From Tetmemena sp. SeJ-2015 (Eukaryota > Ciliophora > Spirotrichea > Sporadotrichida > Oxytrichidae), in contig JAJKFJ010020693.1 of assembly GCA_027382625.1 (NCBI GenBank), positions 186,001 to 250,000 of the forward strand: 64,000 bases of DNA, written 5' to 3'. Both the position numbers and the translations under genes were made by a program. The notes under the pieces were generated by a model, which saw only the letters and a program-made list of their open reading frames with translations, searched no databases and was not told the origin of the DNA. Positions within the stretch are counted from its first letter, which is position 1. Every line of letters starts with the position of its first letter. Below, in pieces: positions 12,601-24,064 of this stretch.

Positions 12601-15600
12601 AGGTATTGATGTCTATATGGAAACGCAGCCCGCCAGCCTACAATGCAGCTTTGTAAATATCTCTTCCTCTTTGATAATTTTCAAAGTTCTCAATCACTGC
12701 AAAACCTCTGGGGCATGATTAACTCCCTCCAAATTACTATCACTCTGCCTTTGATAAATCTTCATCAGAGAAAATATTTTTCTCCTTAATTGCTTTTGAT
12801 AGACAACTACATGCCTGCGAATGCACAGATAGTGTTCTTAATGCTCACAACTATCTTCAATTTCAACTTTGTGGATTTCTCTTTTCTGGACTCGGTAATT
12901 TTCAACTACTCAAATACTGGTCCACTCAACGATCAGTTCGACCAATATGATATCTTTTCAACTCAAAAATTCCATTATCTTATTTGTCTATTATTTGAGG
13001 CCCCATGATTCCAATTTGGATAACTCTTATCTTGTTTACTGGGTTAAAGTTTATTACTCGCCTTTACACATTGAATATCTAGAATGCAACTCCTCCCCAC
13101 CTTACTCTGAAAACCAGGCCCCTAGCTTCTAACATATTTCTCGAATTGATCCACAAGTTAAATATCTCCAAAAATTACATTTTATATCATCTTTTACGCG
13201 GCAATCTTGTGTGCTCATCATCTATGCTTTTGTATTCTCAAATGCAAACATAAAAGCATTTATTTTTCAATTTAAGTAAAATTCTTGTTTGGCTTAGCTG
13301 TTCAGAAGTTAAAAAGGTAACCTATATCATTTATACTGGGCTATAAGTTTCTTAGTTCTTTTATTTAGGCTTTTGAAAATCTATACTGCACTAGCCAAGA
13401 TACTCTACTTTAATGTTCTCATCAGAATCATGATCTAATTATAATCATAATTTAAATTTATAATCATATTCTTTATATCGAAGGCTCACTTTAAACTTGT
13501 TTATAAATCATACTTAAGTATTCTTTATAAGAATAGTTTAGTTTGCTCTCTGCTCAATTCTAAACATCAATAACTTATTAATTTTTAAGTTAAATTGGTA
13601 AGTAAAAATTTAAAAATTTATATAACGTAAGCTCTACCTTCATCCTTTTTTCCCAATTTAACTTTTATCTTACAGTTGATGTTCACTAACTACTCTGATG
13701 CATTTAATTAGAAAATTTTTGTCCTAATTCATTATCAAATTAAAAGCGCTTAAAATTTTATTTATTGTCGTCTCTGTTTGCGATATTCTTCGTCTGCTTC
13801 CTCGTGGGCATAATGATTTACAATTCGGTGCTCGTGGCTCCAAAGCTAAGCAAGATAATTCAGGCAAGGAAGATACTCGAGAAAGAATAGACTCTCCAGC
13901 ATGAAGGCGGTACTACCGAAAAAGTAAAACACTCCAAGGATTTTGTCAGTGAAAATGTTAGCTCACTTTATTTTGAATTGATTTAAAATATATTATGCTG
14001 ATAATTTTTAAACTTTATGATGAACGTAGATCAGTAAATAAATAACTTTACTAAAGTAACTTATTTATAATAATCAGAGCGATGTCAAAGCCTTAAATTA
14101 TCAAAGTATATTTATCGGGCGTCGCATCTGCGTGGGGATCACCATGGTTGTTTTTAACATGTCACCTAATTTCCAGATATTTGCAATTCCAAATAACTTT
14201 TTTAATTCAGATTATAATTTCTCAAAGTAAATAATTGTGAATGATGATACAGAGCATTCTGATGATAATTTATGTGATTCGAGTGCAGCCTTCGAAAAGA
14301 GAGCCAGCAACTACATATTAAAATATGGTTGACAATTAAAGTATATAACAATAGTTTATAAATATTTAAAACATGGAGCTTTTCAATGAGGTGTGCATCC
14401 TAGGTGCAATATACCACCTAATCGTCTTTTCTGAATTCTACTTCGAGCACTATGAGATGAAGTAAACTCAATAAGTCATTTCAGACAAATGATAAATTTG
14501 TTTTAGAATATCCTAAATGAATTTACTTATGCGGCTGGTCCCTTGTGGCACTTGCATTGATTCAGATCATGATAAACTCTTTCTATATCATGATAGTGAG
14601 CTTGATAACATCTGTCAGATTCATCATTCGCCAGTGCAAAATACACACTTCAATATTTCACATTACGTTTGTAAATAAGGAAGATGAGAAGACTCAGACT
14701 CTAGTATAAACTTGACCAAGAAAAATAATTATCTTATATTAGATACAATACTTATTTTTTTAATCAAGAAAAAAGGAGAGTCTAGTCAAGAAAACATAGC
14801 AAATAAGAAACAAGTGGCTTGAATAATTCTTCTAGCATAGTAAGCTGGACAGGCGAGCCGCAAGATCAAACAAGCATAAACATGACTGTGGATGACGACT
14901 TGCTCGAAAATCTTCTAAATTTGTGGCTTCTAAATAGAAAATTAATCGGAAGAAAAAGAAAGTATCTGCTATGAACTCATTCCATGATTAATCAAAGCAA
15001 ATTTTTTATCTTCTCAGATTTGTATTTATATGAGCTAGAGCAGTCACTGGATAAGAAGCAAGACTAATTTTAAAACTCGACCTAGATCGATTTCTTGTGC
15101 TCAGACCAGCTTAACGCACATAGAATATCCATGAGGATACGAAGCAGAGTACTCACTAAAAGCAAGATCTGTCCTCAGTCCTTCAAGCCAGTGCATTCTA
15201 AGAAACTTTCAAGAAAAGTGAAGGAGCAACAGTAGCCGATGTCAGAAGATAGAAAACGCAAAGCTTCAATCAGCAAATCTAAAGAGCCGACAATATTTCT
15301 GACAGGACTGTAGATTATATACCTTCTCACTCACATTCACAACTAAACAGTCAGAATAGTTTTACCCCATCGCAGATCTGTTTAATAATAATTTTATATT
15401 TTTAAGATTCTATAAGCGAATACGAAGCCACATCGCCATAATAGCTTGACTAAACTGATGAGAAATCAGTATCACTCATTTTATTTACAACAAACAATAT
15501 TATATTAATTTAAACTCAAGTTTCAAATAGCTAGGTCTCCACAAGTCGAACTCAATAATTCAAAATGATTCCTACTAAAATGAATACACCGATCAGAATC

Positions 15601-16140
15601 TTGCTACTAAGCCTTAAACAATAATTTATTTGATAACAAAAATTATTTTGCCTCTTTAGATTTAAGCTCTTGAAATTGTAGACGACTTTGAGCACTTTTA
15701 TTATGACCAAGACATCGAAAAGAGACAGCTCAAAAGATAAGAGCTATAAATATACTTTTATTTAACTTATGAGCAAGATAGAAGAAATTCTAATTTTGGC
15801 CAAGGACTTCAGATTTCGCTTTCTGAATTAATTAAATTAATTCTATCTACAAAATGTTATTAATGTGCTTTTATATTTTGAAGTGTAGCAAAATGTTGAT
15901 ATAAGCTAGCAATTGCAAAATAGAAGCACTATATCAGCTCAGTAATTTGAATTTAATTTTTTAAGTAGGATTTAATTTGACGAAAATGGGGACAGAGATT
16001 TTTAAATGCCTTACAACTTGGACTAAAAACCAAAAGCCAAGTATAGAAGAGGTTATTGATCACTCGATCATTCATCTTCTCTATATCCGACAATTTATTC
16101 TCATTTATAGCTTTCCGTTTACTGTAAGCGGGAAATCCAT
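6650..16140 (+). CDS. Very large multi-MDS cell-surface membrane protein with cadherin-like domains
   Basis: A chain of plus-strand coding blocks, each about 60-300 bp, separated by AT-rich gaps. The first blocks read FLGGLKGDTTITTMALDSK and QVFKSLIYHKVNSYIVALF, which resembles beta-propeller repeats. Middle blocks read SFTFDTADTDQVTFKKYFI and FGAFTINDTTCTDLFLTYSA, the latter followed by LPSYLGVDATNKKITVG. That pattern recalls dystroglycan-type cadherin-like domains. Near 13.74-13.97 kb a hydrophobic helix (FFVCFLVGIMIYNSVLVAP) is followed by a charged stretch. Further hydrophobic segments at 14.1-14.66 kb include CGWSLVALALIQIMINSFYI. A Lys/Ser-rich probable cytoplasmic tail runs from 14.9 kb (KPVHSKKLSRKVKEQQQ). 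One pointer-flanked IES was resolved at 9351-9384. Many other gaps were not joined. Both ends are approximate and one versus two genes is not settled. Probably a surface receptor or adhesion-type protein. Confidence 0.55.
9351..9384 (+). other. IES, 34 bp, pointer AGCCTT
   Basis: AGCCTT at 9345-9350 and 9379-9384 flanks a nearly pure A/T core. The core has no GT-AG ends, so it is not an intron. Joining reads FNFGAFTINDTTCTDLF without a break. Confidence 0.85.
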
Positions 16141-16529
16141 CGAATAGTTTATATAGATTATCAAATCAGAAACTAAATGCAGTAGTTTATTATTAACATC
16201 TATAAATATCAAATTTTTAATCCATTATTGTTAAAAGTATTTACAATTTAATAAGAACAATTACAAAAGATAGATTATTTGAAGGAATAAAATGTAATAA
16301 AAACCTGCTCTATGTTAGATAGATAAGTTATCATCACTAAATAAATAAAATATTTAGCTATCTATTGATCTATCTAATTAAGGAACTTAAATTCATTAGT
16401 TTATTTAAGAACTATTTAAAGTCTTCATTTAAACTAATATAATGACTAATATAGAAGCATATTTTATTTAATTGTAAGTCTTCATCATATATAATACTTA
16501 ATAATATCTATCAACGCCTCTAAAAGATT

Positions 16530-17551
16530 ATGACGTTCAAACTTCTTCGAATTCTGAATAATTAAACCCATTTTTGACTAGAACAAATTATTTCCAAGGT
16601 TTGCTCCTCCTGGTCTACTTAAGAGTAGGAGTCAGCAGTGCCTGCAGCTATTCTGAGAAATACACCTACTACTTAATCGATTACACCTATCATGAGAGGT
16701 ATCCACAAACTATATTATTTATAAAGATATAACATAGTGGAATTTAGATCTTTGCTATGGAGTTCCTTGTGACTCAGATGAATATTTAAAATCTTCTTAA
16801 TAAAAGTATGAATATTTATAATATTTTACTTAATTTTGCAATATTGTGAGAGCGAAAACTGTTCTGGAAATGTGCTAAATTATTTTACACTTTTATTAAA
16901 AGATAAAGCAATATTTACTAACTTAGAAATAAATTTCACATATCTTTCCCCTTAAGTTACAATTGTATATATTGCTTAATACTGAGCAATTTGAGATTCT
17001 TATTTTTTATTAAAAGGAAAATTAGTTAAACTATAAAACGAGAGTAAATTTAATTAAAATGTGTGTGGGGTATCGATGTTCAAAATATGGGCTATAATCA
17101 TGATATCGATATTCTCCGTTTTCTGCCTCATCGTCACAATCGTGTGTGGGCTCGCAATTTGTAACAGGAGGAGGCTACGCCAGAACTAAATAGTACTCAG
17201 AAACTTATAGCATGCAGTGGTTGATGGTGAAAAAGCGGAACTGCTCTCTGGCATACCAGCCACTGGTGGCACAATAGTAGATCAGGGTTTATTTAAACCT
17301 CTAGGCAGCTAAGGGAAGTAAAGTTTAGGTTCATACCCAATCAACTTTGGAGTTTATGGTGCAAGCTATCTTATTTTTTTAATCATGCTCAGGGATTATA
17401 TCCCATCTATGTAGCTTAGGGTCAGATGTAAGAGGAGGAAGCAAGGCAAGCAGTCCCTCAGCACTCAATAAACTCAGCCTCTGTTCTGGAAGTAAATTCA
17501 TAGGATTAGAGTGAAGGGGATGAAGACAATATTTAGAGTGACTCAAATTGA
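16530..17551 (+). CDS. Small Cys/Tyr-rich single-pass membrane protein, array copy 1 (most divergent)
   Basis: First member of a four-copy tandem family. After a candidate ATG at 16530 the signal-peptide-like block reads FQGLLLLVYLRVGVSSACSY and continues EKYTYYLIDYTYHE. A membrane helix is encoded around 17.08-17.17 kb (frame ambiguous), followed by basic residues (CNRRRLRQN-like). The tail contains a Tyr/Gln-rich part and an acidic end (VLEVNSQDQSEGDEDN) before TGA at 17549-17551. AT-rich gaps at about 16.70-17.05 and 17.35-17.39 kb correspond to interruptions in the other copies. It aligns with copies 2-4 only in the CSYSE motif, the helix position and the overall plan, so it is the oldest or fastest-evolving member. 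Confidence 0.6.
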
Positions 17552-17836
17552 TATTCCAAAAGGCAAAAGCCAAATGGACTAACTATAATTCTCAGCAGTT
17601 TGTATAATAGAATGAGAGCTTTTGTTTGCTTTTAGCTTTATAAATGGAAAAATTATATTATTACAATGTATTTTCTTTGTATAATTCTACTTTAATTTTT
17701 GCGCTAAGCAATTAAAAGGAAATTTATTCCTCTTCACAATATTAAAGAAGTAATCTATGACTGCTAATCTATTTATTTTTTAAGATTAAATCTATCATTT
17801 AAAAATTAATACAATTTGTAATAAAATAAATCAGAA

Positions 17837-18842
17837 ATGAGACTTGATTCTCTATTTTCGTAAGGCATTTTCAGCCCAGAGAAACTAATGAGCTCTGCAC
17901 TCCTCCTTGCTGGCTCGTTCTCTTTCGCCTCAGCCTGCAGCTACTCTGAGACCTACACCTACTATTACTACAACAACTACTATCAGTCATACTAGCCATA
18001 TACTTATTATGAAAATAAAAGCTTTTTGTTTAAAAAGTGAATAAGATATTGAGCTTATTACAACAGCGACGTGTGTAATGGGAGCTATTGCTCAAGCGAT
18101 TATTATTGCCGCCAATATAATAAATTAAACCAAGACCTATTTGAATCTTATTTATTGCGAGAGCGATAAGTGCAGTGGAAGCTTAATTTAATTTTAATAT
18201 TATTTTGGAGGCGTCTGCTCTTCTAAATTAGAGGCGTGGATGATTTTCCTGATCGTATTTTTCTCCACCCTCTGCTTCATTATGATCCTCAGATGCATAG
18301 TCGTTGCCTGCAGGAGAAAGCGCCACCACCAAAGCCTTGTCGTTATCAGGAACTAGCAAAACAGACACCAGTTTGAAAATGCTCCAGCAGCTTTAATTTA
18401 AATTAAGATATGAGCATTAAATTGATTTCTTAATATTTTAATTAGCTCAGCCACTTCCAAACACCAGGCCTAACTAATTGGCTGTGAGCGGACAGGTAGA
18501 TGCTTCGCAGGAACTTTTGCTCGGACAGCCTGCCACTGGCAATACCCTAGTGGGCCAAAACCAGTTCTACCAATAAATGCCCTATGGAGCCTAGAACATG
18601 GGCCAGTACCCAATTTACTACGGAGCATATGGGGCAGCTTATCTTTTCCATTTTTTTAAATTTTTTTTATTTATCCTGTTCCTGGCATGCAAGCAGGATA
18701 TGACATGAGTGGATAGATGCAGCAGCCACAGCCATACGTGGACCTCAATCAACAGCCAATGCAAGCAGCTCCTTATTACAACCCCTCTCAAGCAGCACCC
18801 GCTGGCAATCTAAATAATGACTAGCCTTAAAGATTCATGTGA
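17837..18842 (+). CDS. Small Cys/Tyr-rich single-pass membrane protein, array copy 2
   Basis: Starts MRLDSLFSQGIFSPEKLM with a signal peptide (ALLLAGSFSFASA). The mature N-terminus CSYSETYTYYYYNNYYQ follows. After two IES removals a Cys-rich loop reads NSDVCNGSYCSSDYYCESDK. A membrane helix follows (AWMIFLIVFFSTLCFIMIL), then a basic stop-transfer (CRRKRHHQS).  The cytoplasmic tail is rich in Pro, Gln, Tyr and Met (GQYPIYYGAYGAAY, QQPQPYVDLNQQPMQAAPYY) and ends at TGA 18840-18842. Family and function are not recognised. The plan suggests a small surface receptor or scaffold with a proline/tyrosine-rich signalling tail. A further AT-rich insert at 18640-18672 interrupts the tail. Confidence 0.75.
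18010..18060 (+). other. IES, 51 bp, pointer CTTATTA
   Basis: CTTATTA at 18003-18009 and 18054-18060. Joining reads PYTYYNSDVCNGSYCSSDYY in frame. Copies 3 and 4 carry an AT-rich insert at the same codon region. Confidence 0.85.
18110..18158 (+). other. IES, 49 bp, pointer TATTGC (array copy 2)
   Basis: TATTGC at 18104-18109 and 18153-18158. Joining reads SDYYCESDKCSGS, keeping the Cys pattern of the loop. Confidence 0.85.
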
Positions 18843-19199
18843 GATAGTAAAGTTAATTTAAATGCTCTTAAATTTGCTTCAAAAGAGATCAGTAATTTTT
18901 ATTAAGAAGTAAACTAAGAATAGCAACTAGAACAATTATTAACCCTATTGACAATTTTATGCCTTCCTTGCTTCTATAATAATAAATTCATACCCTCTTC
19001 ACATTTTTAGTATCTATCTATCTTTCACCTATCTTTAACAAAATATTACGAGTGATAGGAATTCGCTTCAGAGGATGAAGTTAAAAATAATTTTGATAGT
19101 TCTATCAAAAATAATATCCTAATCTATTTTGATCTGTAAGTCAGAATTCATTCTAGAAGAAGAAAAAAAACTATAATTTGTAATAGATATTAATCAGAG

Positions 19200-20157
19200 A
19201 TGAGAATCAATTCTCCATTTTAGTTAGGAGTTCTAAGCCCTCAGAATCTTTTTGGCTCTGCACTTCTCCTTGCTGGCTAGTTCGCTCTAACCTCGGCCTG
19301 CAGCTACTCAGAGACCTACACTTACTACTATTACGATTATACCTACCAGTAAAACACTCCAATGACTAATCATGAAAATATAAAAATAGAATATAAATTT
19401 TTCATCTAATTACAACAACGATGTCTGCAATGGAATCTATTGCACAAGCGATTCTTATTGCTCACAATAAAACTATCTTATATAAGCTATTGATACTATT
19501 CTTATTGCGAAAGCAAAAATTGTAGTGGAGACAAATTTTAAATTTAAGCAGTTGGTATTATTATTTTTGGAGGAATCTGTTCCGACTACCTGCAGGGGTG
19601 GATGATCTTCCTGATAGTATTCTTCTCCACACTTCTCCTAGTGGTTATCATCACCTTCATAATCATCGCTTGTAAGAGAAAGCGCCAACGCGAGCAATTA
19701 TTCGCTCATTCGCATCAACAGCACAATCATCACGAGCATGCCCATGAAGCTTAAAAGATAATGTATTTTTTTTTATTAAAATTAACTCTAAATTATTTAA
19801 ATGAGCTCACGCTCTTCCAAATGCAAGACCTAAGCTGAACGGTGGAAAGGCAGATCCTACTCTGGAGTATCTGCTGCCTCCCAATGGCAACATTCAAGTT
19901 GGCCAGCCCTAATTCTACCAATAGTAGCCCTATGGAGGTTAACAAAATCCTGCTTACTATGGATAATAGTACGGAGGAGGTTATCTTTTTATAATAAGCA
20001 TTTTTATTTACCCCGCCCCAGGAATGCAAGTTGGATACGACATTAATGGGCAGCAGAACCCTACATGGAAGTCAATCCTTAACCAGGTGTCTACTACAAT
20101 CCACCTCAAGCCCCACAGACCAATTAAAATTAGGACCAGCCTCAAAAATTCATGTGA
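19200..20157 (+). CDS. Small Cys/Tyr-rich single-pass membrane protein, array copy 3
   Basis: Closest to copy 2: start MRINSPFQLGVLSPQNLF, signal peptide core SALLLAGQFALTSA, then CSYSETYTYYYYDYTYQ. The Cys-rich loop (NDVCNGIYC, SYCESKNCSGDK) is assembled across IESs. The membrane helix is WMIFLIVFFSTLLLVVIITF, followed by CKRKRQREQ and a His-rich stretch (HSHQQHNHHEHAHEA) absent from copy 2. The tail is Gln/Pro/Tyr-rich (GQPQFYQQQPYGG) and ends QPQKFM before TGA at 20155-20157. The mobile element begins a few hundred bases downstream, between this gene and copy 4. The His-rich juxtamembrane run, shared with copy 4, could bind metal (inference). Confidence 0.75.
19462..19508 (+). other. IES, 47 bp, pointer TATTGC (array copy 3)
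   Basis: TATTGC at 19456-19461 and 19503-19508, the same pointer and codon position as in copy 2. Joining reads SDSYCESKNCSGD. Confidence 0.85.
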
Positions 20158-20499
20158 GCAGGAAAATTAAATATTTTCCTTGTTTTTATTTAATCAGAGG
20201 CTGAGTATTTCTTAGTAAGTATTAGACTTAGTTAGTTGAACAAACTACTTGGACTTATTAGTCCTATTTGACATAATAATTATACCTCTTTTGTTTTATA
20301 TAAAAACGGCAAGAAACCATTCTGAATCTATCTATCTTTCATCAATCTTTCAACAAATGAAGGATCTTAAAACTTAATAAATTAATGTAATGTTGAAGAC
20401 TTATAATTTAAATTTTAATATTAATATTTTCTAGTGATGTAATTTTTTGTAGATAAGAAATTTGAACGCTTAAGAGTTTTTATTAGTATTTTTGTTTTT

Positions 20500-20880
20500 T
20501 AATTCCATATTCTTCATCATATATTCTATTTTAGCAAAAAAATTTAATTTATCAATTATTTTTTTTTAAATAAAAAAAAAATTTATTCTTTTTAATTTAA
20601 AAAATTTTTTAAAATTTCTTTTTTTTAAAAAAAAAAAAAGGTCCTTTATAATTTAAAAAAATACAAAAGTGAATTTTTAAAATTTTTAATTTTAATCCCA
20701 AATTTAAAAAAATTTTTAAATTTTAAATTATTAAAAAAATTATTTAAATTTAAACTTTTATAAAAATTTTTAATTTTTGAAGGCGATGACCCGTGAGGAC
20801 TTCTAATATAAATCAGGACCATAAAAAAGCAAGATAGGGAAAAAAACTCCAAGGAATTTTAAAATAGGCCCCTTTTTTTT
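20500..20880. repeat. Homopolymer-dominated A/T tract
   Basis: About 380 bp made almost wholly of alternating runs of A and T (runs up to 13), ending in two C4 blocks followed by T9 runs (about 20,872-20,897). No coding frame is credible on either strand. It lies at the left edge of the mobile element. It may be a degenerate terminus, an IES-like spacer or a poorly assembled segment. Confidence 0.6.
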
Positions 20881-21036
20881 AACCCCTTTTTTTTTGGTCT
20901 CCATTAGTTGAGCCAAGTTTTTCAAGAGGCCTGATTTCGATCTCTAATAATTCTAAACAAATTTCACCGGGGTTCGTCCTCCTGCATCATTACCGAAAGG
21001 TGTGATTGAAATTATAATCGCTTAGCCTTGTGCTAA

Positions 21037-22787
21037 ATGTGTGGTCTACGAGCCACGATTAATAAAATAATCGAAATCAGTTCTTCCTCTTCGTAATCCT
21101 CATCTTCCTAAGAGTCATCTCCAGAACAGAGCTAATCCACTTCAATCTTTAAGCACTCTCAGCATAAGAAAGCTCTACTCGCGCACTAAAGATTCTTACA
21201 CGATAAGTTTCTCTTTCTTCTTATGAAAGGTAAGTATTAAACAGTCTTTAGCTAAGCTATATAGCTAATATTTTATCAAAGGCTCTCAGCAGAAATAATT
21301 AAATCATATTAACTCTCACTCTTTAGACTATATCACAGCTCAAAGATTAGAGCCCCTCAAAGACCAGCTTTACTTGGCTTAGCACTATGATGGAAAGAGA
21401 AACAAAATGGAAAAATTTTGATCCAAACTGACTTAAGTAACTCTTAAACAGCGCTCTACAATTCCAAACCTTTATAGAGGCAGCTCGACCTTGAGCAAAA
21501 ATTTGAAAATATCAGGACTTGCAAGCCTCACAGTACCAGCAAAATCATTCTTCGATTTAATAAGGAAATCAACCGAGAGAATTGTCACTTTGATTGGAGT
21601 GGAAGACTTTCAGGAGGCTTAACAAGGAATGCAAAGTTGATATAGAGAGAACCTATGAGGCACTTTGGAGGAGAGTGCTAGCTTATCTGAGAGCTATGTT
21701 TTAGTTGAGGTAAGTACTCTTCAATTATAATCTTTAATTTTAGATAATGCAGGAAATAAAAGACAAGGATTACCTCCTAACAGGTGAGGAGAGATCTGTA
21801 AACGAGGTGGTGAGAAGACTAAGGTTTTATCAAGGAATGGACGGACTTGATGCTATCTTACTATTCAGTTATAGATAGATTGCGCAGCTTACTGGGCTAG
21901 AGGCCACTTCAGTGAGATAAATTTGCATGAGCTCTTCTTCCACCACACCTCGTCCGAAAAAGCTTAGGCCCCAGTATCTGCCTCTTCCATAAGAGGTCGA
22001 AGATTACGTGACCTCTGCCTCAACTCTGGAAGCCTGGAGTGGATTTACCTTAGCTGAGAGATGCGTGTTTGCTCACCGGAGATTCCCAGACTTTAGGTTC
22101 TCTATCACGCGATTGAGAGCCCTTTATCTCAAGCACGGAATAAAACGGAAAGTGATCAGCGTCCGTAAGCATCTCACACCAAAACTGAAAGCAAGGATCC
22201 CAGAGCTAAAGCAAAAGCTTAGGAAGGAAACTTAAGATGCGATGGCGATGGGCAGGCACATTCTATACCTGGATGAGGTGATGTTTACTACCTCCACCAA
22301 CTAGAGACTTGAGTTCAGCTGCAGAGGATAGAATGTGGCAAACTATGATAAGCCTAGGCAGACGCCAGCTCTGGCGGTCCTAGCATGCATCTCTTCCTAG
22401 ACCTGAGAGGCTATCCACTATATTTACGAGCGCTCAGTGGATATTGCCAAGTTTTAAGATTTCCTGGCCGGCCTCAGTGACCACTACAAGCAGAAGAGAC
22501 TCGCCATCGTATTAGACAACCTCCCTGTGCATCACAGCAAGAAGGTAGAGAGCCTCTGTTCGCAGCTCGACATCACTTTAATCTTCACTCCACCCTACTC
22601 GCCGGAGTGCAATCCCATTGAGAACTACTTCTCTCTAGTAAAGCGCATCTACAAAAGAGAAAAGCTGAGAGCCCTTGCTTAGAACGTTCGCATAGAGCCA
22701 AGAAAGCTTATCCGAGATGCCTTTATTAGAATAGACAAACAAACTGTAGTGTAGATGTGTTAGAAGAAGTTTAGGAGTGAAGCTTGA
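21037..22787 (+). CDS. Tc1/mariner-IS630-like D34E transposase with two introns
   Basis: Predicted cut-and-paste transposase. From ATG 21037, removal of introns 21230-21281 and 21710-21743 (both GTAAGT...AG) leaves one frame of 554 codons ending at TGA 22785-22787. An N-terminal Ser/Gln-rich part is followed by an HTH-like IAQLTGLEATSVRQ, a second helical region (SITRLRALYLKHGIKRK) and the DDE core. The core has YLDEVMF (first Asp), LAIVLDNLPVHHSKKV (second Asp) and FTPPYSPECNPIENYF (Glu), with 34 residues between the second Asp and the Glu. Four in-frame TGA codons interrupt it (21419, 21638, 21656, 22404) although no frameshift does. Around 21625-21690 another frame (KVDIERTYEALWRR) also looks coding. 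In ciliates such transposases take part in germline DNA elimination as well as transposition (established for TBE). Confidence 0.85.
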
Positions 22788-22821
22788 TTAATTTTAACTT
22801 TTAACTTATGCTCAGCTTAAC

Positions 22822-23659
22822 TCAAATATTATATCTTGGCTAGCCCTAACTGATCCCTGTTCCCTCCATTGGCTGGCTGAATCCATTCAATGAAGCCTCC
22901 TAGAAAAATTGGTTGGCTTGCCTTAGTTTTGATGCCGAGGGGTGCTCTACGCCCTTGAAGCGCTTGAGTGAAACCACCTATTGAGGTGGAGCTTTCTATC
23001 TTCGAGCTTTGAAAACTTTCCCTCCTGCTTTCAGTAGCTGAATCGTTCTCCCAGACTTCTCTATTAAGGAGTAAGGAATTGGGAAGGTGACTTACTAGAG
23101 ATGAACGGGTGCTAGGTGAGTTGGCTGTACCATTCGTCTGATATCAGGATGAAGTTAGGCTTGTCCTTCTACATAGCTGTGCCGTTGCGGGCCTCTTGTG
23201 CTCCTTTTATCACATGGCTTAGGTACTCTGGGTGGATGCTGTACAAGACGTTGAAGAAGTAGGCTCTGTCGAGAGCCTTGGTACCTTCCCCCAGATCGGG
23301 AAGGTGAGCAAGGAACTCCATATCTTCGCTAACCTAAGCATAGATGCCTTTGACAGAGAGCTCATCATACTTCGGGACGTTGACGAGCTTGACCTGGTCC
23401 ATCCTTAGAAGCTTCTTTTCACTCTTCAAGATTTACCTTAGGTATTCCCTGTTAACGTTCTCGATAGGCGGCATGTAATAATTGACTGGGTAAGCATTAT
23501 TAAATGTAAAGGCTTACGAATCTCTGTGAGATAAGTGTAAATGTCTTGCTTGGAGCGGAATTTCCCACCTAGCTCGTGAGCTCCTATTTTCAATAGACTG
23601 TCGTCGGCCTAAGAGTCATCAATTTGAAATTGATCGTAGCTTCTTTTCTGAGTGTTCAT
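22822..23659 (-). CDS. Intact 256-residue transposon-borne protein of unknown function, two introns
   Basis: Not recognised by family. From ATG (23657-23659) the protein starts MNTQKRSYDQFQIDDSQ. Removal of introns 23486-23517 and 23061-23095 (GTAAG...AG) leaves exactly 257 codons with the stop at 22822-22824 and no internal TGA. Segments include NYYMPPIENVNREYL, LLRMDQVKLVNVPKYDELSV, YFFNVLYSIHPEYLSHVIKG and a basic C-terminus (LLKAGGKVFKARRQK). It is mostly helical and charged, with no signal peptide or membrane helix. It converges on the transposase with 34 bp between stops, so both belong to the same element. An intact frame beside damaged neighbours suggests recent or continuing selection. 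It occupies a place comparable to the small accessory gene of TBE elements, but homology is not claimed. Confidence 0.8.
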
Positions 23660-23719
23660 AACTATTTATTAACTTTAAACTTGTGATTTAATATACTAAG
23701 ACCCAGGAGTAGTTTTCTA

Positions 23720-23930
23720 TAGTGACGGGTTTTAGTGTGATTAAATAATAGAGTCTGTGATTAATAAATTAAAGTCTGTGATTTGATTTTTGAAAAGTGT
23801 GATTTAATAATTGTGAAATGTGATGAAAACATCACAAAACCCTCACAAAATCACAAAAAATCACAGAGAAAAATCACAGTTTGTGATTAAATAATCATAA
23901 AGCGAAAATTTAAATCACAGATCAATATTA
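23720..23930. repeat. Cluster of CTGTGATT / AATCACAG motifs between divergent genes
   Basis: About 200 bp between the starts of the minus-strand accessory gene (23,659) and the helicase-like gene (24,065). It holds at least four TGTGATT units followed by a short palindrome (GTGATGAAAACATCAC) and about five inverted AATCACA units, then one more of each orientation. The arrangement is dyad-like. It probably serves as a shared bidirectional promoter/operator or as internal transposase binding sites (inference). Confidence 0.7.
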
Positions 23931-24064
23931 AATATTCCGCTTTACTATATGACTCAAAGAGCTCAAACTTATCTTTCAAAAGTAAGATCACATAACCTTC
24001 AACTTAGCACCCTACCTTAATTTCAACCTTTTAGTTCCCAGAGGATTTGAACGACTCAGCAGAG

